A stretch of DNA of 49,376 bases, from NCBI GenBank assembly GCA_035527755.1, contig DATKZX010000010.1, positions 1-49,376 on the forward strand, in the 5' to 3' direction. Made by a program: the position numbers and the translations under genes. Origin of the DNA: Methanomassiliicoccales archaeon. GTDB taxonomy: Archaea; Thermoplasmatota; Thermoplasmata; Methanomassiliicoccales; UBA472. This document shows positions 9,139 to 16,687 of this stretch, piece by piece (position 1 is the stretch's first letter; each line of letters opens with the position of its first letter). The notes beneath the pieces are model-generated. The model saw nothing but the letters and a program-made list of their open reading frames with translations, made no database searches and was not told the DNA's origin.

Positions 9139-10104
9139 CTAGTACTCCAGTTCAATAAAGACGTAGCCACGGTTATGGGTGAACTGGTCTACGTTATGTA
9201 TCGTCAATGTAATCTCATATACTGAACGATACGCATCTATCGTAACAGTCTCGTTGAGCGTATAGTCACCATCGGTCTCATTCAAGCCAGCCTCCATCGC
9301 GGTCTCCCTGATGAAGCTCATCCAGGTGGTATTATATCTGGTCGTGAAGACCATTGTCAGATCACCGTTATCATCACCGTTGGATTGGCATAGGTAATAG
9401 GTCTGGGAATCATGATAGATCAGGTCAATGGCCGCTCCGGCATTTCCCAGACCGCTCACGGAGCTGTTCTTACCGATGAGGTCCACCTGGTCAAATTGGG
9501 CATTTACGGTCCCGTCACCATTCAGTATGAAGTCCAGGGAGGGCCCGGCCCGCATAGCCATGCCATCCTGCTGATAGATCATGAGCGCTCCATTCTCGTA
9601 GGTGTACCACTGCTGAACATAATAGCGATTAGGACCGTAGAACTCCATACACCCTCCACCATTCTCATTAAAAAGGGTAGGGCTACCACCTTCGATGGAA
9701 TAGTGGAAGTTCTCTCTCACCCCTGAATCAATAGAACCAGTGGGTTTTAAAAAGAGGTACCCCGCAGTGGCCGAGGCAAAAACTGGTACGCCGTCAGATC
9801 CCAAGGTGAACGGCTGATACATGTTGATGGTCGATTGGCCTGTGACCTGGGCGTTGACCACCAGGCTATCGATCTTCCCTTTAATGTCCCCGAACTGGTT
9901 AAGTACCTCATCCATATGGCTCTTCTCATTCTCTTTCATCCATATTGGTATGTAGGTATTGGTGAACATGGTAAGGAACGTCAGGAAGACAAGTAGAGCC
10001 ATAATTGTGCCAATTACGGAGGCAACACCTTCCTTATCCTTCTTGATGAACTTGGAACGACTAGACGCACTGAATTGTATTCGGTTTCCGGAACGTTCCC
10101 CCAT
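9139..10104 (-). CDS. Archaeal pilin-like surface protein with class III-type signal segment
   Basis: The 321-residue protein begins with a basic stretch rich in Ser, Arg and Lys. This is followed by KKDKEGVASVIGTIMALLVF (about 21-40), the charged-then-hydrophobic layout of archaeal prepilins, with likely prepilin-peptidase cleavage next to the Gly at residue 26. The hydrophobic helix runs to about 49. The remaining 270 residues are Gly/Asn/Tyr-rich and beta-like, resembling an exported filament subunit or pseudopilin. It is much larger than a typical pilin. It opens the five-gene secretion operon, with GAGGTTACCAGC before the ATG, and is the most likely substrate of the machine. The exact family was not recognised. 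Confidence 0.75.
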   Translation of the reverse strand: MGERSGNRIQFSASSRSKFIKKDKEGVASVIGTIMALLVFLTFLTMFTNTYIPIWMKENEKSHMDEVLNQFGDIKGKIDSLVVNAQVTGQSTINMYQPFTLGSDGVPVFASATAGYLFLKPTGSIDSGVRENFHYSIEGGSPTLFNENGGGCMEFYGPNRYYVQQWYTYENGALMIYQQDGMAMRAGPSLDFILNGDGTVNAQFDQVDLIGKNSSVSGLGNAGAAIDLIYHDSQTYYLCQSNGDDNGDLTMVFTTRYNTTWMSFIRETAMEAGLNETDGDYTLNETVTIDAYRSVYEITLTIHNVDQFTHNRGYVFIELEY

Positions 10105-10147
10105 GCTGGTAACCTCAAAATCGCCTGGATGTTTTACGTAATTCGGA

Positions 10148-10159
10148 CTATATAAATAT
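10148..10159 (-). promoter_or_regulatory. Probable TATA box of the pilus operon
   Basis: An AT-only element (TATATAAATA on the plus strand, TATTTATATA on the minus strand) lies 44-55 bases upstream of the pilin-like start codon. This leaves a short leader if transcription starts about 25 bases downstream. It is the only strong TATA-like element in this position. Confidence 0.5.
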
Positions 10160-10283
10160 GTCGAGAAAAAATGAAAATAAAAAAACTGAGGACTGGCTTA
10201 TAAGTGAATTTAGTGCTAAAATCATCGAAAAGAACTGATTTTTCATAGTTTTCTGTCTCGAACCGAATCGAAGGCCAAGGAGC

Positions 10284-10295
10284 AAATTATTTAAT
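10284..10295 (+). promoter_or_regulatory. Probable TATA box of the tRNA-Phe gene
   Basis: The element AAATTATTTAAT is 25-36 bases upstream of the first tRNA base, the spacing expected for an archaeal tRNA promoter. Confidence 0.5.
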
Positions 10296-10319
10296 CGTCC
10301 TCAATTATCGGGTGCCTAA

Positions 10320-10425
10320 GCCGCAGTAACTCAGTTGGGAGAGTGCAAGACTGAAGTCCCTCACGGTGAAAGCCTGGAGGATCGAAATCTTGAAGTCGCT
10401 GGTTCGAGCCCGGCCTGCGGCACCA
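10320..10425 (+). tRNA. tRNA-Phe (GAA), intron-containing, CCA encoded
   Basis: The acceptor stem GCCGCAG pairs with CTGCGGC. The D stem ACTC pairs with GAGT around loop AGTTGGGA. The T arm GCTGG-TTCGAGC-CCGGC is intact, and discriminator A plus CCA are encoded. The anticodon stem CAAGA pairs with TCTTG only if about 30 bases are removed from the loop. The mature loop then reads CTGAAGA with anticodon GAA. Phenylalanine is therefore the assignment. No other tRNA is adjacent. Confidence 0.92.
10357..10386 (+). other. tRNA-Phe intron at canonical position 37/38
   Basis: Removing these 30 bases joins CTGAAG to A-TCTTG and restores a seven-base anticodon loop. Position 37/38, one base 3' of the anticodon, is the classical archaeal intron site cut by the splicing endonuclease at a bulge-helix-bulge. 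The boundaries could slide by one base on inspection alone. Confidence 0.8.
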
Positions 10426-10477
10426 TCCTTTTTCTCATCAACGAATTGAATGGTAATGTTCTAAAAGGAAAAAGTTG

Positions 10478-10921
10478 ATGCGGTTCACGAAGCCCATGCA
10501 AATCAAGTCCTTCGAAACCACCACCATTGAGGCCAAGAGATTTTCCAAGGCCGGTGAGAGAATGGCCAATATCAAGATCGAAAACAACAGCGCCATCACT
10601 CAGATATCAAAGGGTGAGGACGACCTATCGCACATCGATTTCCGCTTCACCGCCAATTATACTGGGCTAGGCTACATCAAGATCGAAGGGCGGATCACCG
10701 TTTCTGAACTAAGCGAAAAGACCATGGACGACTGGAGGAGAACAAACAACCTCCCGGTGGACGACGCCAACGCGGTGCACAATGCCGTGGTAGGCAACAG
10801 CATGCTATCTGCACTGCTTATTTCTAGGGAGATCAAGCTTCCCGCCCCGATGCCCATGCCGCGTATCAACATGCAGAAAAAGCCGGAAATACGCCCTAGC
10901 GACGGCGTGGAAGTAGCCTAA
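10478..10921 (+). CDS. Conserved-looking protein of about 147 residues, possibly SecB-like
   Basis: The ATG at 10478 follows an AAAAGGA ribosome-binding sequence; a TTG three bases earlier is less likely. After a basic N-terminus, residues 30-75 alternate in a beta-strand pattern (IDFRFTANYTGLGYIKIEGR). A helical stretch and the ending SALLISREIKLPAPMPMPRI follow. That layout, a strand-rich core then a helix and Pro-rich tail, reminds me of SecB-type chaperones, of which archaeal relatives exist. This is a weak, fold-level impression and no function can be assigned firmly. It follows tRNA-Phe and overlaps the convergent KaiC-like gene by four bases at the stop codons. Confidence 0.7.
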   Translation: MRFTKPMQIKSFETTTIEAKRFSKAGERMANIKIENNSAITQISKGEDDLSHIDFRFTANYTGLGYIKIEGRITVSELSEKTMDDWRRTNNLPVDDANAVHNAVVGNSMLSALLISREIKLPAPMPMPRINMQKKPEIRPSDGVEVA

Positions 10922-12645
10922 CGAATGTGGTCCAGGGCGAATGATCCTATTGTCAGGGCGCTCTTGGTAGCCGTGTAACGTATGTAGGCTCGGGACTGAA
11001 CGTCACTTATACCTTTGATGGCGAAGAAGGTCTTCAGCTGGTCAACCTTGAAGTCCACCATGCCATCCATGATTGAGCCAAGCATCTGGATCTCCGGTTC
11101 GCTGTGCATGCCCTTCTCCACAACGAACAGGCATACCGCCTGGTCCTTCTTGCGCCTGCCGCATAACGGGCTCAGGAATCGGAAGGCCGAGTTCGGATCG
11201 GAATACGCAATAAGCGTGGAAACGGAACGGAATATCAGACGATAGTACTCATGCTTGGTCTTGAATTCCCGGGCTATCTCCTCCACAACCTCGCTCAGTT
11301 TCGCGTGATCGTTCGGCTCATCGACATAGGTGGTGTAAGGGTCCTCGGCGTCGTCCCCCATGGCCCGACTGTAGTTATCAACATACTTCACCAGGCCCAG
11401 TTTTTCGTACTCCTCGTACCCGGACATGATGAAAAGCATCTCCGCCCGGACGTCCTTGGCCGTTTTATCGGTGAGAACGATTATTGATGGGACCCCTTTT
11501 CGTAGACCCTCCACGACGAAGGTGTCCGCCATGACCTCCTTCCCCACGAACGGTGGTCCATGTAGCATAATGTTGGTTCCGATCGGCAATCCGCCGAGCA
11601 AAAGGTCGTCGAAACGCGGAATTCCGGTCTTGACCTTTCTTTCCTGGATCTCCAGTGCCCTCTCCTGCTCCCGATAGGTGATCTCATCCTCTATGAGTCC
11701 CTGTTCCCGGAGGCGCAGCTCCTCCTGCTTAGCCAGGACGTAGCGCTCCTTGGCCCTCAGCTGCTCCTCCTTGGAAGCGACCTCGGCCTTCAAGGACTCC
11801 AGCTTCTTCATGAGCTCGGCCTCTTCCAGTCCACCGGTCTCCCGCTTCATCTCCTCGAGCTTGTGCCTTTCCCCGGTGTAGATCTTCTCCCTGTACATCA
11901 GGTCCTCTTCTCGGCGGATCAGCTCGTCTTCCTTGTAGGTGATAGCTTCTCGGATCCGGTCAAGTTCCTCTTCCTTGTCTTTCAGGCGCACACGAAGCGC
12001 GTCGGCCTCTTGCTTGAGGGTGAGGAACTCCCTCTCTTTGGACTGCAGCGACTCCAGTTTTCCGATCAGGTCGCCACTTACTGTACTACCATTGCTTCTG
12101 AGGACAGCAAGTTCATCATCTTTTAGCTTCAGTTCGATCTTGATCTTAGCTAGTTCGGTCTCCAGGTTAACGCTCCGTTCGTTGAACTCGGCCTCCTGAT
12201 GACGCCACTGCCCCTCCTTTTCCTTAAGCTCGGCGTGGAACCTCTCCCTCAGTTCAGACTCCTGGCTCTCCATGAGCCCGTTGCCCTCGTTCAATATTGG
12301 GGTTTTGGTCTCGCGCCCTCGAATTAGATTTCGCTCTTCGATCAAGGCCTGCAGGCGGTTGGCGATTCCCTCGTCCTGATTGGCCGTTGTCTCGCCAGCT
12401 AATAATGTTCGGACCGCCGCCAACTCCGTTTCGTATCGTTCCACGCGCTCCTTTAGTTCAGCCAGCTCGTCCTCGGGGACCATTTCCCCCTCTTCTCCTA
12501 ACCAGCTGAGCAGCGCAGAACCTTGTCCTTCCCCGTCTAACCATTTGCTCAGGCGTTCCGTTTCGGCCGAATCGGAAGCTCCACTATCCTTCTCTCTACG
12601 CTCTCCTACCGTCCGTAGGTCGTCCCGATCGTCTTCCTTGGTCAT
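10918..12645 (-). CDS. Coiled-coil protein with C-terminal KaiC/RadA-like RecA-fold ATPase domain
   Basis: This 575-residue protein has an acidic N-terminus (about 1-55). A long Glu/Lys/Leu-rich coiled coil follows (about 60-345), with repeats such as KEEQLRAKERYVLAKQEELR. The RecA-like domain starts with VKTGIPRFDDLLLGGLPIGT, the usual KaiC-family opening. The P-loop reads GPPFVGKE at about residue 362, where most relatives have GKT or GKS, so the Thr/Ser that coordinates magnesium is replaced by Glu. A hydrophobic Walker B-like strand (RLIFRSVSTLIAY) lacks an obvious acidic residue. ATP hydrolysis may therefore be weak or absent. KaiC-like archaeal proteins act in signalling or motility, but the role here is unknown. 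It stands alone and is divergent from the 56-residue gene. Confidence 0.85.
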   Translation of the reverse strand: MTKEDDRDDLRTVGERREKDSGASDSAETERLSKWLDGEGQGSALLSWLGEEGEMVPEDELAELKERVERYETELAAVRTLLAGETTANQDEGIANRLQALIEERNLIRGRETKTPILNEGNGLMESQESELRERFHAELKEKEGQWRHQEAEFNERSVNLETELAKIKIELKLKDDELAVLRSNGSTVSGDLIGKLESLQSKEREFLTLKQEADALRVRLKDKEEELDRIREAITYKEDELIRREEDLMYREKIYTGERHKLEEMKRETGGLEEAELMKKLESLKAEVASKEEQLRAKERYVLAKQEELRLREQGLIEDEITYREQERALEIQERKVKTGIPRFDDLLLGGLPIGTNIMLHGPPFVGKEVMADTFVVEGLRKGVPSIIVLTDKTAKDVRAEMLFIMSGYEEYEKLGLVKYVDNYSRAMGDDAEDPYTTYVDEPNDHAKLSEVVEEIAREFKTKHEYYRLIFRSVSTLIAYSDPNSAFRFLSPLCGRRKKDQAVCLFVVEKGMHSEPEIQMLGSIMDGMVDFKVDQLKTFFAIKGISDVQSRAYIRYTATKSALTIGSFALDHIR

Positions 12646-12925
12646 TCCTTCAATCGCATCCTCGGATGAACCAGTATATCCATTAAATTAATGGAAGAGG
12701 ACTCTTTGGGTGGATATTTAATGTTTTAGGACCACTCTCATTTTTTGATATCGAATCCGTGATGTCGATACCGGTCAGAAAAAATATTTTGCGAACGATG
12801 TTATATTTAGATAAATATAATAATATAAATTTAATATAACCTTTTAATCCCGAATCATCGAACTTAAAAATGACAGATGCGTTGCATATTTAGATACTAA
12901 TCATCGGGTTTTACCGTTCAGCAAC

Positions 12926-12941
12926 CTTGCTGGCCAGCAAG
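12926..12941. repeat. 16-base perfect palindrome with a third half-site
   Basis: CTTGCTGGCCAGCAAG is its own reverse complement. A further CAGCAA at 12919-12924 makes three alternating half-sites (CAGCAA, TTGCTG, CAGCAA). It is about 30 bases upstream of the TATA-like run, a usual place for an activator site. Confidence 0.65.
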
Positions 12942-12969
12942 CTCTCGGGGAGTATTACGTAACAAAAAC

Positions 12970-12977
12970 ATATATAT
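12970..12977 (+). promoter_or_regulatory. Probable TATA box of the 56-residue gene
   Basis: The alternating run ATATATAT lies about 50 bases before the ATG at 13027. A strong AGGGGT ribosome-binding sequence sits at 13015-13020, so a short leader with a Shine-Dalgarno sequence is expected. Confidence 0.45.
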
Positions 12978-13026
12978 GCAACGTTACAATTAAGAAAGAA
13001 CTTAGATTTGGGCCAGGGGTCTGCAA

Positions 13027-13197
13027 ATGGAGAAGAGGGTGCATATCAAGATCGATCGCAATAGCGACTTCACGCTACGCGAGGTCTTGAAAAAGATCGA
13101 GGAGATCCAAGCGGAAAATCCAGAGCTGGATGTATTCTTCGACGGGGATGATTATGCCATATGCAGCCGGCCAAGGAAGGTCAAGGGCAGGGTTTAA
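13027..13197 (+). CDS. Small acidic/basic protein of 56 residues, function unknown
   Basis: An ATG with AGGGGT seven bases upstream opens a 56-codon frame ending in TAA. The product starts MEKRVHIKIDRNSDFTLREV. It continues as an amphipathic helix (LKKIEEIQAENPEL), a strand (DVFFDGDDYAICSR) and a basic tail (PRKVKGRV). The regular helix-strand pattern, the ribosome-binding site and the neighbouring promoter argue that it is real. No family was recognised. It lies 33 bases before the deoxyhypusine synthase-like gene and may be co-transcribed with it. Confidence 0.65.
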   Translation: MEKRVHIKIDRNSDFTLREVLKKIEEIQAENPELDVFFDGDDYAICSRPRKVKGRV

Positions 13198-13230
13198 GGC
13201 TCATACCGTTCTAGCGGTTTCAATTAACAG

Positions 13231-14304
13231 ATGCGAGGGTTAGAATTGTTAGAGAAGGAAGACGTGCTGAAGGAGAAGGTCAAACCGATCGACTTCGATA
13301 AGATAGTGACCGTGAAGGACCTGATGGATGCCTACAAGGACTCCTCGGTGCAGAGCCGGGCCCTGGCCACATGCGCAATCGTTTTGGAGAAGGCCCTGAA
13401 GGACCCGGCCCGTCCCACGATCATCCTGGGATTGGCCGGACCTCTGGTGGCCGCCGGTCTGAGAAAGGTCATCGCCGACATGATCAAGTTCGGTCTTGTG
13501 GACGCCATAGTGACCATCGGTGCCATACCCTACCAGGACTTCTATCAGGCCCGGGGTTACAGTCATTATAAATGCTCACCCCGCTGCGATGACCTCGCTC
13601 TGAGGGAGCTGTTCGTAGATAGAATATACGACACCCTGGTAGATGAGGACAAGTTCAGGGAGACCGATGAGGTCATCGGTGACATCGCCGGGGAGCTGGA
13701 ACCTAAAGGCTACAGCAGCCGGGAGTTCATGGAGATACTCGGTTCCAGCATCGATGACGAGGGATCCATACTCTATAACGCCGTCAAATATGGGGTGCCG
13801 ATCATCGTTCCGGCCTTGAACGATTCTTCCATTGGCATCGGGCTCACCGGGCTGTACTATAAGAGAAGGATGGCCAACGAGCCGTTCATGCGATTAGATC
13901 CCATCCGTGACAACTGGGAGATAACCCAGATCAAGATACAATCGGAGAAGACCGCTGTGATATACATCGGTGGCGGAGTGCCAAAGAACTATATCCAGCA
14001 GACCGAGGTCATCTGTGAGACCCTCGGTTACGACAGAGGTGGTCATCACTATGCCGTGCAGATCACCCAGGACACCCCTCAGTGGGGCGGACTGAGCGGG
14101 TGCACCTTTGAAGAGGCGCAGTCATGGGGTAAGATAAACCGCGATGCGAACAAATCGGTGGCTTACGTGGAAGCGTCCATTGGCCTCTCGCTCATGGTCG
14201 GCTATATATTGCAATCCGGGGTTTGGAAGGACCGCAAGCGCCTTAAGTACACTTGGGACGGCGATATGTTGACCAAGACGGAACAGGTGCCTCTGGGGCT
14301 CTGA
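13231..14304 (+). CDS. Deoxyhypusine synthase-family protein (DHS-like subgroup)
   Basis: The 357-residue protein has the DHS fold. The NAD-binding region opens IILGLAGPLVAAGLRKVIAD, and EEAQSWGKI near residue 300 holds the lysine that forms the enzyme-substrate imine in DHS. Two other places differ from eIF5A-modifying DHS. The usual NLVHD-type segment reads AIPYQDFYQARGYSHYKCSP, and the usual KHH segment reads GGGVPKNYIQQ. The latter resembles DHS homologues found in bacteria that act in polyamine metabolism rather than on eIF5A. So it may make hypusine precursor or may be a polyamine synthase; I cannot decide. The ATG at 13231 lacks a clear ribosome-binding site. A TTG at 13246 preceded by GCGAGGG is an alternative start. 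The DUF531 gene follows after six bases. Confidence 0.88.
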   Translation: MRGLELLEKEDVLKEKVKPIDFDKIVTVKDLMDAYKDSSVQSRALATCAIVLEKALKDPARPTIILGLAGPLVAAGLRKVIADMIKFGLVDAIVTIGAIPYQDFYQARGYSHYKCSPRCDDLALRELFVDRIYDTLVDEDKFRETDEVIGDIAGELEPKGYSSREFMEILGSSIDDEGSILYNAVKYGVPIIVPALNDSSIGIGLTGLYYKRRMANEPFMRLDPIRDNWEITQIKIQSEKTAVIYIGGGVPKNYIQQTEVICETLGYDRGGHHYAVQITQDTPQWGGLSGCTFEEAQSWGKINRDANKSVAYVEASIGLSLMVGYILQSGVWKDRKRLKYTWDGDMLTKTEQVPLGL

Positions 14305-14310
14305 GGGCGA

Positions 14311-14862
14311 ATGGAACGCCGATCCGGCCGAGCTACCATAGCTATTCATAACTCCTACGATCCCCGGGTGTTCCGTGAGGCGCACAGGCGCATCCTGGCC
14401 CGCGCGGGTCCGTTGGCCCTGGCCTACGATCTTAATCTGGCTACTTTCGGCTTCCCCTTCCCGGACGATCTTCATCTTCCTTTGGAACTCGCCGAATGGG
14501 TGGCAGCGTCCACATCAATTGGCGAAGATGGTTCTTACTTGAGGGAACTGGCCGTCAAGGGTCGCTTCCAAAACTTCCCCTATCCCGCACGGGGCATACC
14601 GCCGCAGTTGGGCATACCAGTGCTGACCACCTGCGATCCCGACCCGCGAAAGCGTCTTGAACTAGAGGACATAGCCTCGATGTTGCTCGGTGGACAGAGC
14701 GTATGTCTGATATTCGGCGCTGGACCCAAGGGCGTACCGAAGGAAGTGCACGAATTGGCCAGACATCATCTGGACATAACGTTCAACGGTCATTCTCTAG
14801 AGACATGCACGGCGCTGGGAGCGGTGGCCGCCGCCCTGGCCCACAGGTTGCGGGCTCGTTAG
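14311..14862 (+). CDS. DUF531-family SPOUT-like protein
   Basis: A 183-residue protein. The C-terminal part VCLIFGAGPKGVPKEV, followed by LDITFNGHSLETCTALGAVA, is the knot-forming signature of SPOUT-type methyltransferases: a Gly-rich loop, then an S-x-x-T-C-T-A-L-G turn that binds S-adenosylmethionine in relatives. The N-terminal 100 residues (ATIAIHNSYDPRVFREAHRR) match the archaeal DUF531 family as I recall it. An RNA methyltransferase role is an inference from fold; the substrate is unknown. It starts six bases after the DHS-like stop and is probably in the same transcript. Confidence 0.8.
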   Translation: MERRSGRATIAIHNSYDPRVFREAHRRILARAGPLALAYDLNLATFGFPFPDDLHLPLELAEWVAASTSIGEDGSYLRELAVKGRFQNFPYPARGIPPQLGIPVLTTCDPDPRKRLELEDIASMLLGGQSVCLIFGAGPKGVPKEVHELARHHLDITFNGHSLETCTALGAVAAALAHRLRAR

Positions 14863-14874
14863 GAGTGAAGTTTA

Positions 14875-15570
14875 ATGGTATCTCAGGGACGTTTGAAAAT
14901 CGTGGAAGACAGAGCTCTCAAGTTCCGGGTCAAGGGGTGGTCGATCCTTTCTTTCTCCCTGTTAACGATCTCCCTCATCATGACCTTCCAGGGTGGACTC
15001 TACATCGATGTCGACGGTCAACGCTTGGGGCTGGGAACTCTGCTCTGGCTCCCTGGTCTGATAGCTTCCTGTTCCTGTCTTTGGCTCCTTATGACATTGT
15101 CAGGGGCACGAACCGACATTTCCCTGCCGATATCATTGGCGGCGTTGGCGGGGGCCGAGGTCTGCGCCCTCCTGCTACCGATACGGGAGATATCCGGTCT
15201 GAATTGGGGGGGCGGGAACGGACTGGTCCCAGCTATTTCCTTCGCGTCCCTGGCATTGACCGCACTGACCTGGACGGCCACCCTAAAGATGGACCCTCTG
15301 CGACGGAACTGGTGGACCTACGGGGTGGCGTTGGTGGCAACGGTGCTGATCGGCCTGATATTATCGTACCAGTACTTCTGGTTCCTGCAAGGGGTCATGG
15401 CCACATCATTGGCCGGGGCATTGACATGGGGGCTGGCATACGACCATCGTCTCCAAGCATGGAATAACAATAAGAAAAGGTTCGGACCACAGGCGCCAGG
15501 AGTGGTTTTCCTGACCAGTTTCTTAGCTCTCCCGCTGCTGATGATAGGCCTGCCCTATCTCATGCAATAG
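14875..15570 (+). CDS. Multi-pass membrane protein, function unknown
   Basis: The start ATG follows AGGAGTGAAG. The 231-residue product has about seven hydrophobic segments (roughly 21-42, 50-68, 75-96, 113-131, 144-162, 166-184, 206-229). No motif, cysteine cluster or charged residue pattern points to a family. It is 12 bases after the DUF531 gene and probably ends the operon that begins at 13027. Its stop lies one base from the stop of convergent purM. Confidence 0.75.
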   Translation: MVSQGRLKIVEDRALKFRVKGWSILSFSLLTISLIMTFQGGLYIDVDGQRLGLGTLLWLPGLIASCSCLWLLMTLSGARTDISLPISLAALAGAEVCALLLPIREISGLNWGGGNGLVPAISFASLALTALTWTATLKMDPLRRNWWTYGVALVATVLIGLILSYQYFWFLQGVMATSLAGALTWGLAYDHRLQAWNNNKKRFGPQAPGVVFLTSFLALPLLMIGLPYLMQ

Positions 15571-15571
15571 A

Positions 15572-16597
15572 TCAATAGGTATCGTAGTGCACGTTCAACG
15601 ATGGAATGCCGCAACCGGCACCCTTGATCACTCGCCCTACTTTTTTCGCCTTTTCTCCCAGGATCGACAGCGCCTCTTCCACGTTCTCTTCAGGCAATAT
15701 TATGCCGTACCCCATCCCCATGTTGAACGTCTTATACATCTCGAGGTCCGTGACCCCGCCCATGCTCTGGATTACCTTGAAAATTGGATGGGGATCGATG
15801 GGGTCTGTGATCTGGTACTGCAACCCCTTCTTCAGGCGCACGAAGTTCTTCAGCCCGCCCCCGGTGACGTCCACCATTCCGGTGACCTTTACCTCCCTGG
15901 TCAGTCTAAGCACATCGCGTACGTAGATATCGGTAGGCGTCAACAGTTCCAGGCCGATGCTCCTGTCCAATCCATCGACGTGATCATCCAATGAAACATC
16001 TGCCGACTCCAGCACCTTTCGTGCCAGGGTCATGCCGTTGGAATGAACGCCCGAAGAGCGCAGTCCGATGATGGCGTCTCCCTCTCGCACATCACCCCCG
16101 GTTACCATATCAACCTTGCGCACCAATCCCAATGCCGTTCCGGACAGATCGACCCCCCTGACGAGCTCTGGCAGGACGGCGATCTCCCCTCCTATGATGT
16201 CGACGTTGGCCAGCTCCGCGGCCTTGTTCAAACCGATACCTAGCTGGTCGGTGATCTTTTCGTCTGGGTGGTCTATGGCAATATAATCGACGAAAGCGAG
16301 CGGCTCCGCCCCTACGCAAATGGTGTCGTTGACGTTCATGGCCATGCAATCTATGCCCACAGTGTCCCACTTGTTCAGCGCCTCGGCGATCAGCAGCTTG
16401 GTTCCCACTCCATCGGTGGCCATGGTCAATATGTGGTCTCCCATCTCTACCAGTCCGGTGAACTGGCCGGGAAGTTCCACCATACGGACATCACCCTGGC
16501 GCCGGTATTTCAGATGGCCTACCAGCGCGGATATGGCCAACGATTTTCGGTCGATGTCCACTCCCGCCTTGGCATAAGTCCATTCGCTTTCCTTCAT
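15572..16597 (-). CDS. purM: Phosphoribosylformylglycinamidine cyclo-ligase (AIR synthetase)
   Basis: This enzyme closes the imidazole ring in purine synthesis, turning FGAM plus ATP into AIR. The start chosen is the ATG giving MKESEWTYAKAGVDIDRKSL, where the conserved YAKAGVDID opening lies; an upstream ATG at 16651 would overlap rlmE's promoter. The product has 341 residues, the usual length. Signatures are MATDGVGTKLLIAE, DCMAMNVNDTICVGAEPLAF, DIIGGEIAVLPELV, GLRSSGVHSNGMTLARKVLE and GMVDVTGGGLKNFVRLKKG. It is divergent from rlmE across about 90 bases. No other pur gene is nearby. Confidence 0.97.
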   Translation of the reverse strand: MKESEWTYAKAGVDIDRKSLAISALVGHLKYRRQGDVRMVELPGQFTGLVEMGDHILTMATDGVGTKLLIAEALNKWDTVGIDCMAMNVNDTICVGAEPLAFVDYIAIDHPDEKITDQLGIGLNKAAELANVDIIGGEIAVLPELVRGVDLSGTALGLVRKVDMVTGGDVREGDAIIGLRSSGVHSNGMTLARKVLESADVSLDDHVDGLDRSIGLELLTPTDIYVRDVLRLTREVKVTGMVDVTGGGLKNFVRLKKGLQYQITDPIDPHPIFKVIQSMGGVTDLEMYKTFNMGMGYGIILPEENVEEALSILGEKAKKVGRVIKGAGCGIPSLNVHYDTY

Positions 16598-16687
16598 TGC
16601 CTCACCCAATGCCGAATCACCCCTGCCGATTAAAAATAATCGGTCGTGCAATGGTTTTTTATCCTGCGAGGACTTGGGCAGTTCAGC

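Larger units (their letters stand above)
12880..12988 (+). ncRNA. Candidate structured RNA or large operator (nested inverted repeats)
   Basis: Ten bases at 12880-12889 (CGTTGCATAT) are exactly complementary to 12974-12983 (ATATGCAACG). Between them lie ATACT (12893-12897)/AGTAT (about 12951-12955), the short hairpin CGG-GTTTTA-CCG, the 16-base perfect palindrome at 12926-12941, and CTC-TCGGG-GAG. An ACA triplet sits two bases past the closing stem, as in archaeal H/ACA guide RNAs, but no guide target was identified. A TATA-like CTTTTAAT at 12841-12848 could start a transcript near 12875. The same bases also contain the TATA element of the next gene, so a DNA-level operator is the alternative. 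Confidence 0.3.
12646..13026. other. AT-rich intergenic region of 380 bases with divergent promoters and inverted repeats
   Basis: I found no gene here. It holds a very AT-rich block (about 12808-12850), a minus-strand TATA-like element near 12712-12722 that could serve the KaiC-like gene, a nested inverted-repeat structure (12880-12988) and a TATA-like run (12970-12977) before the 56-residue gene. It is the longest non-coding stretch in the window. Confidence 0.7.
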
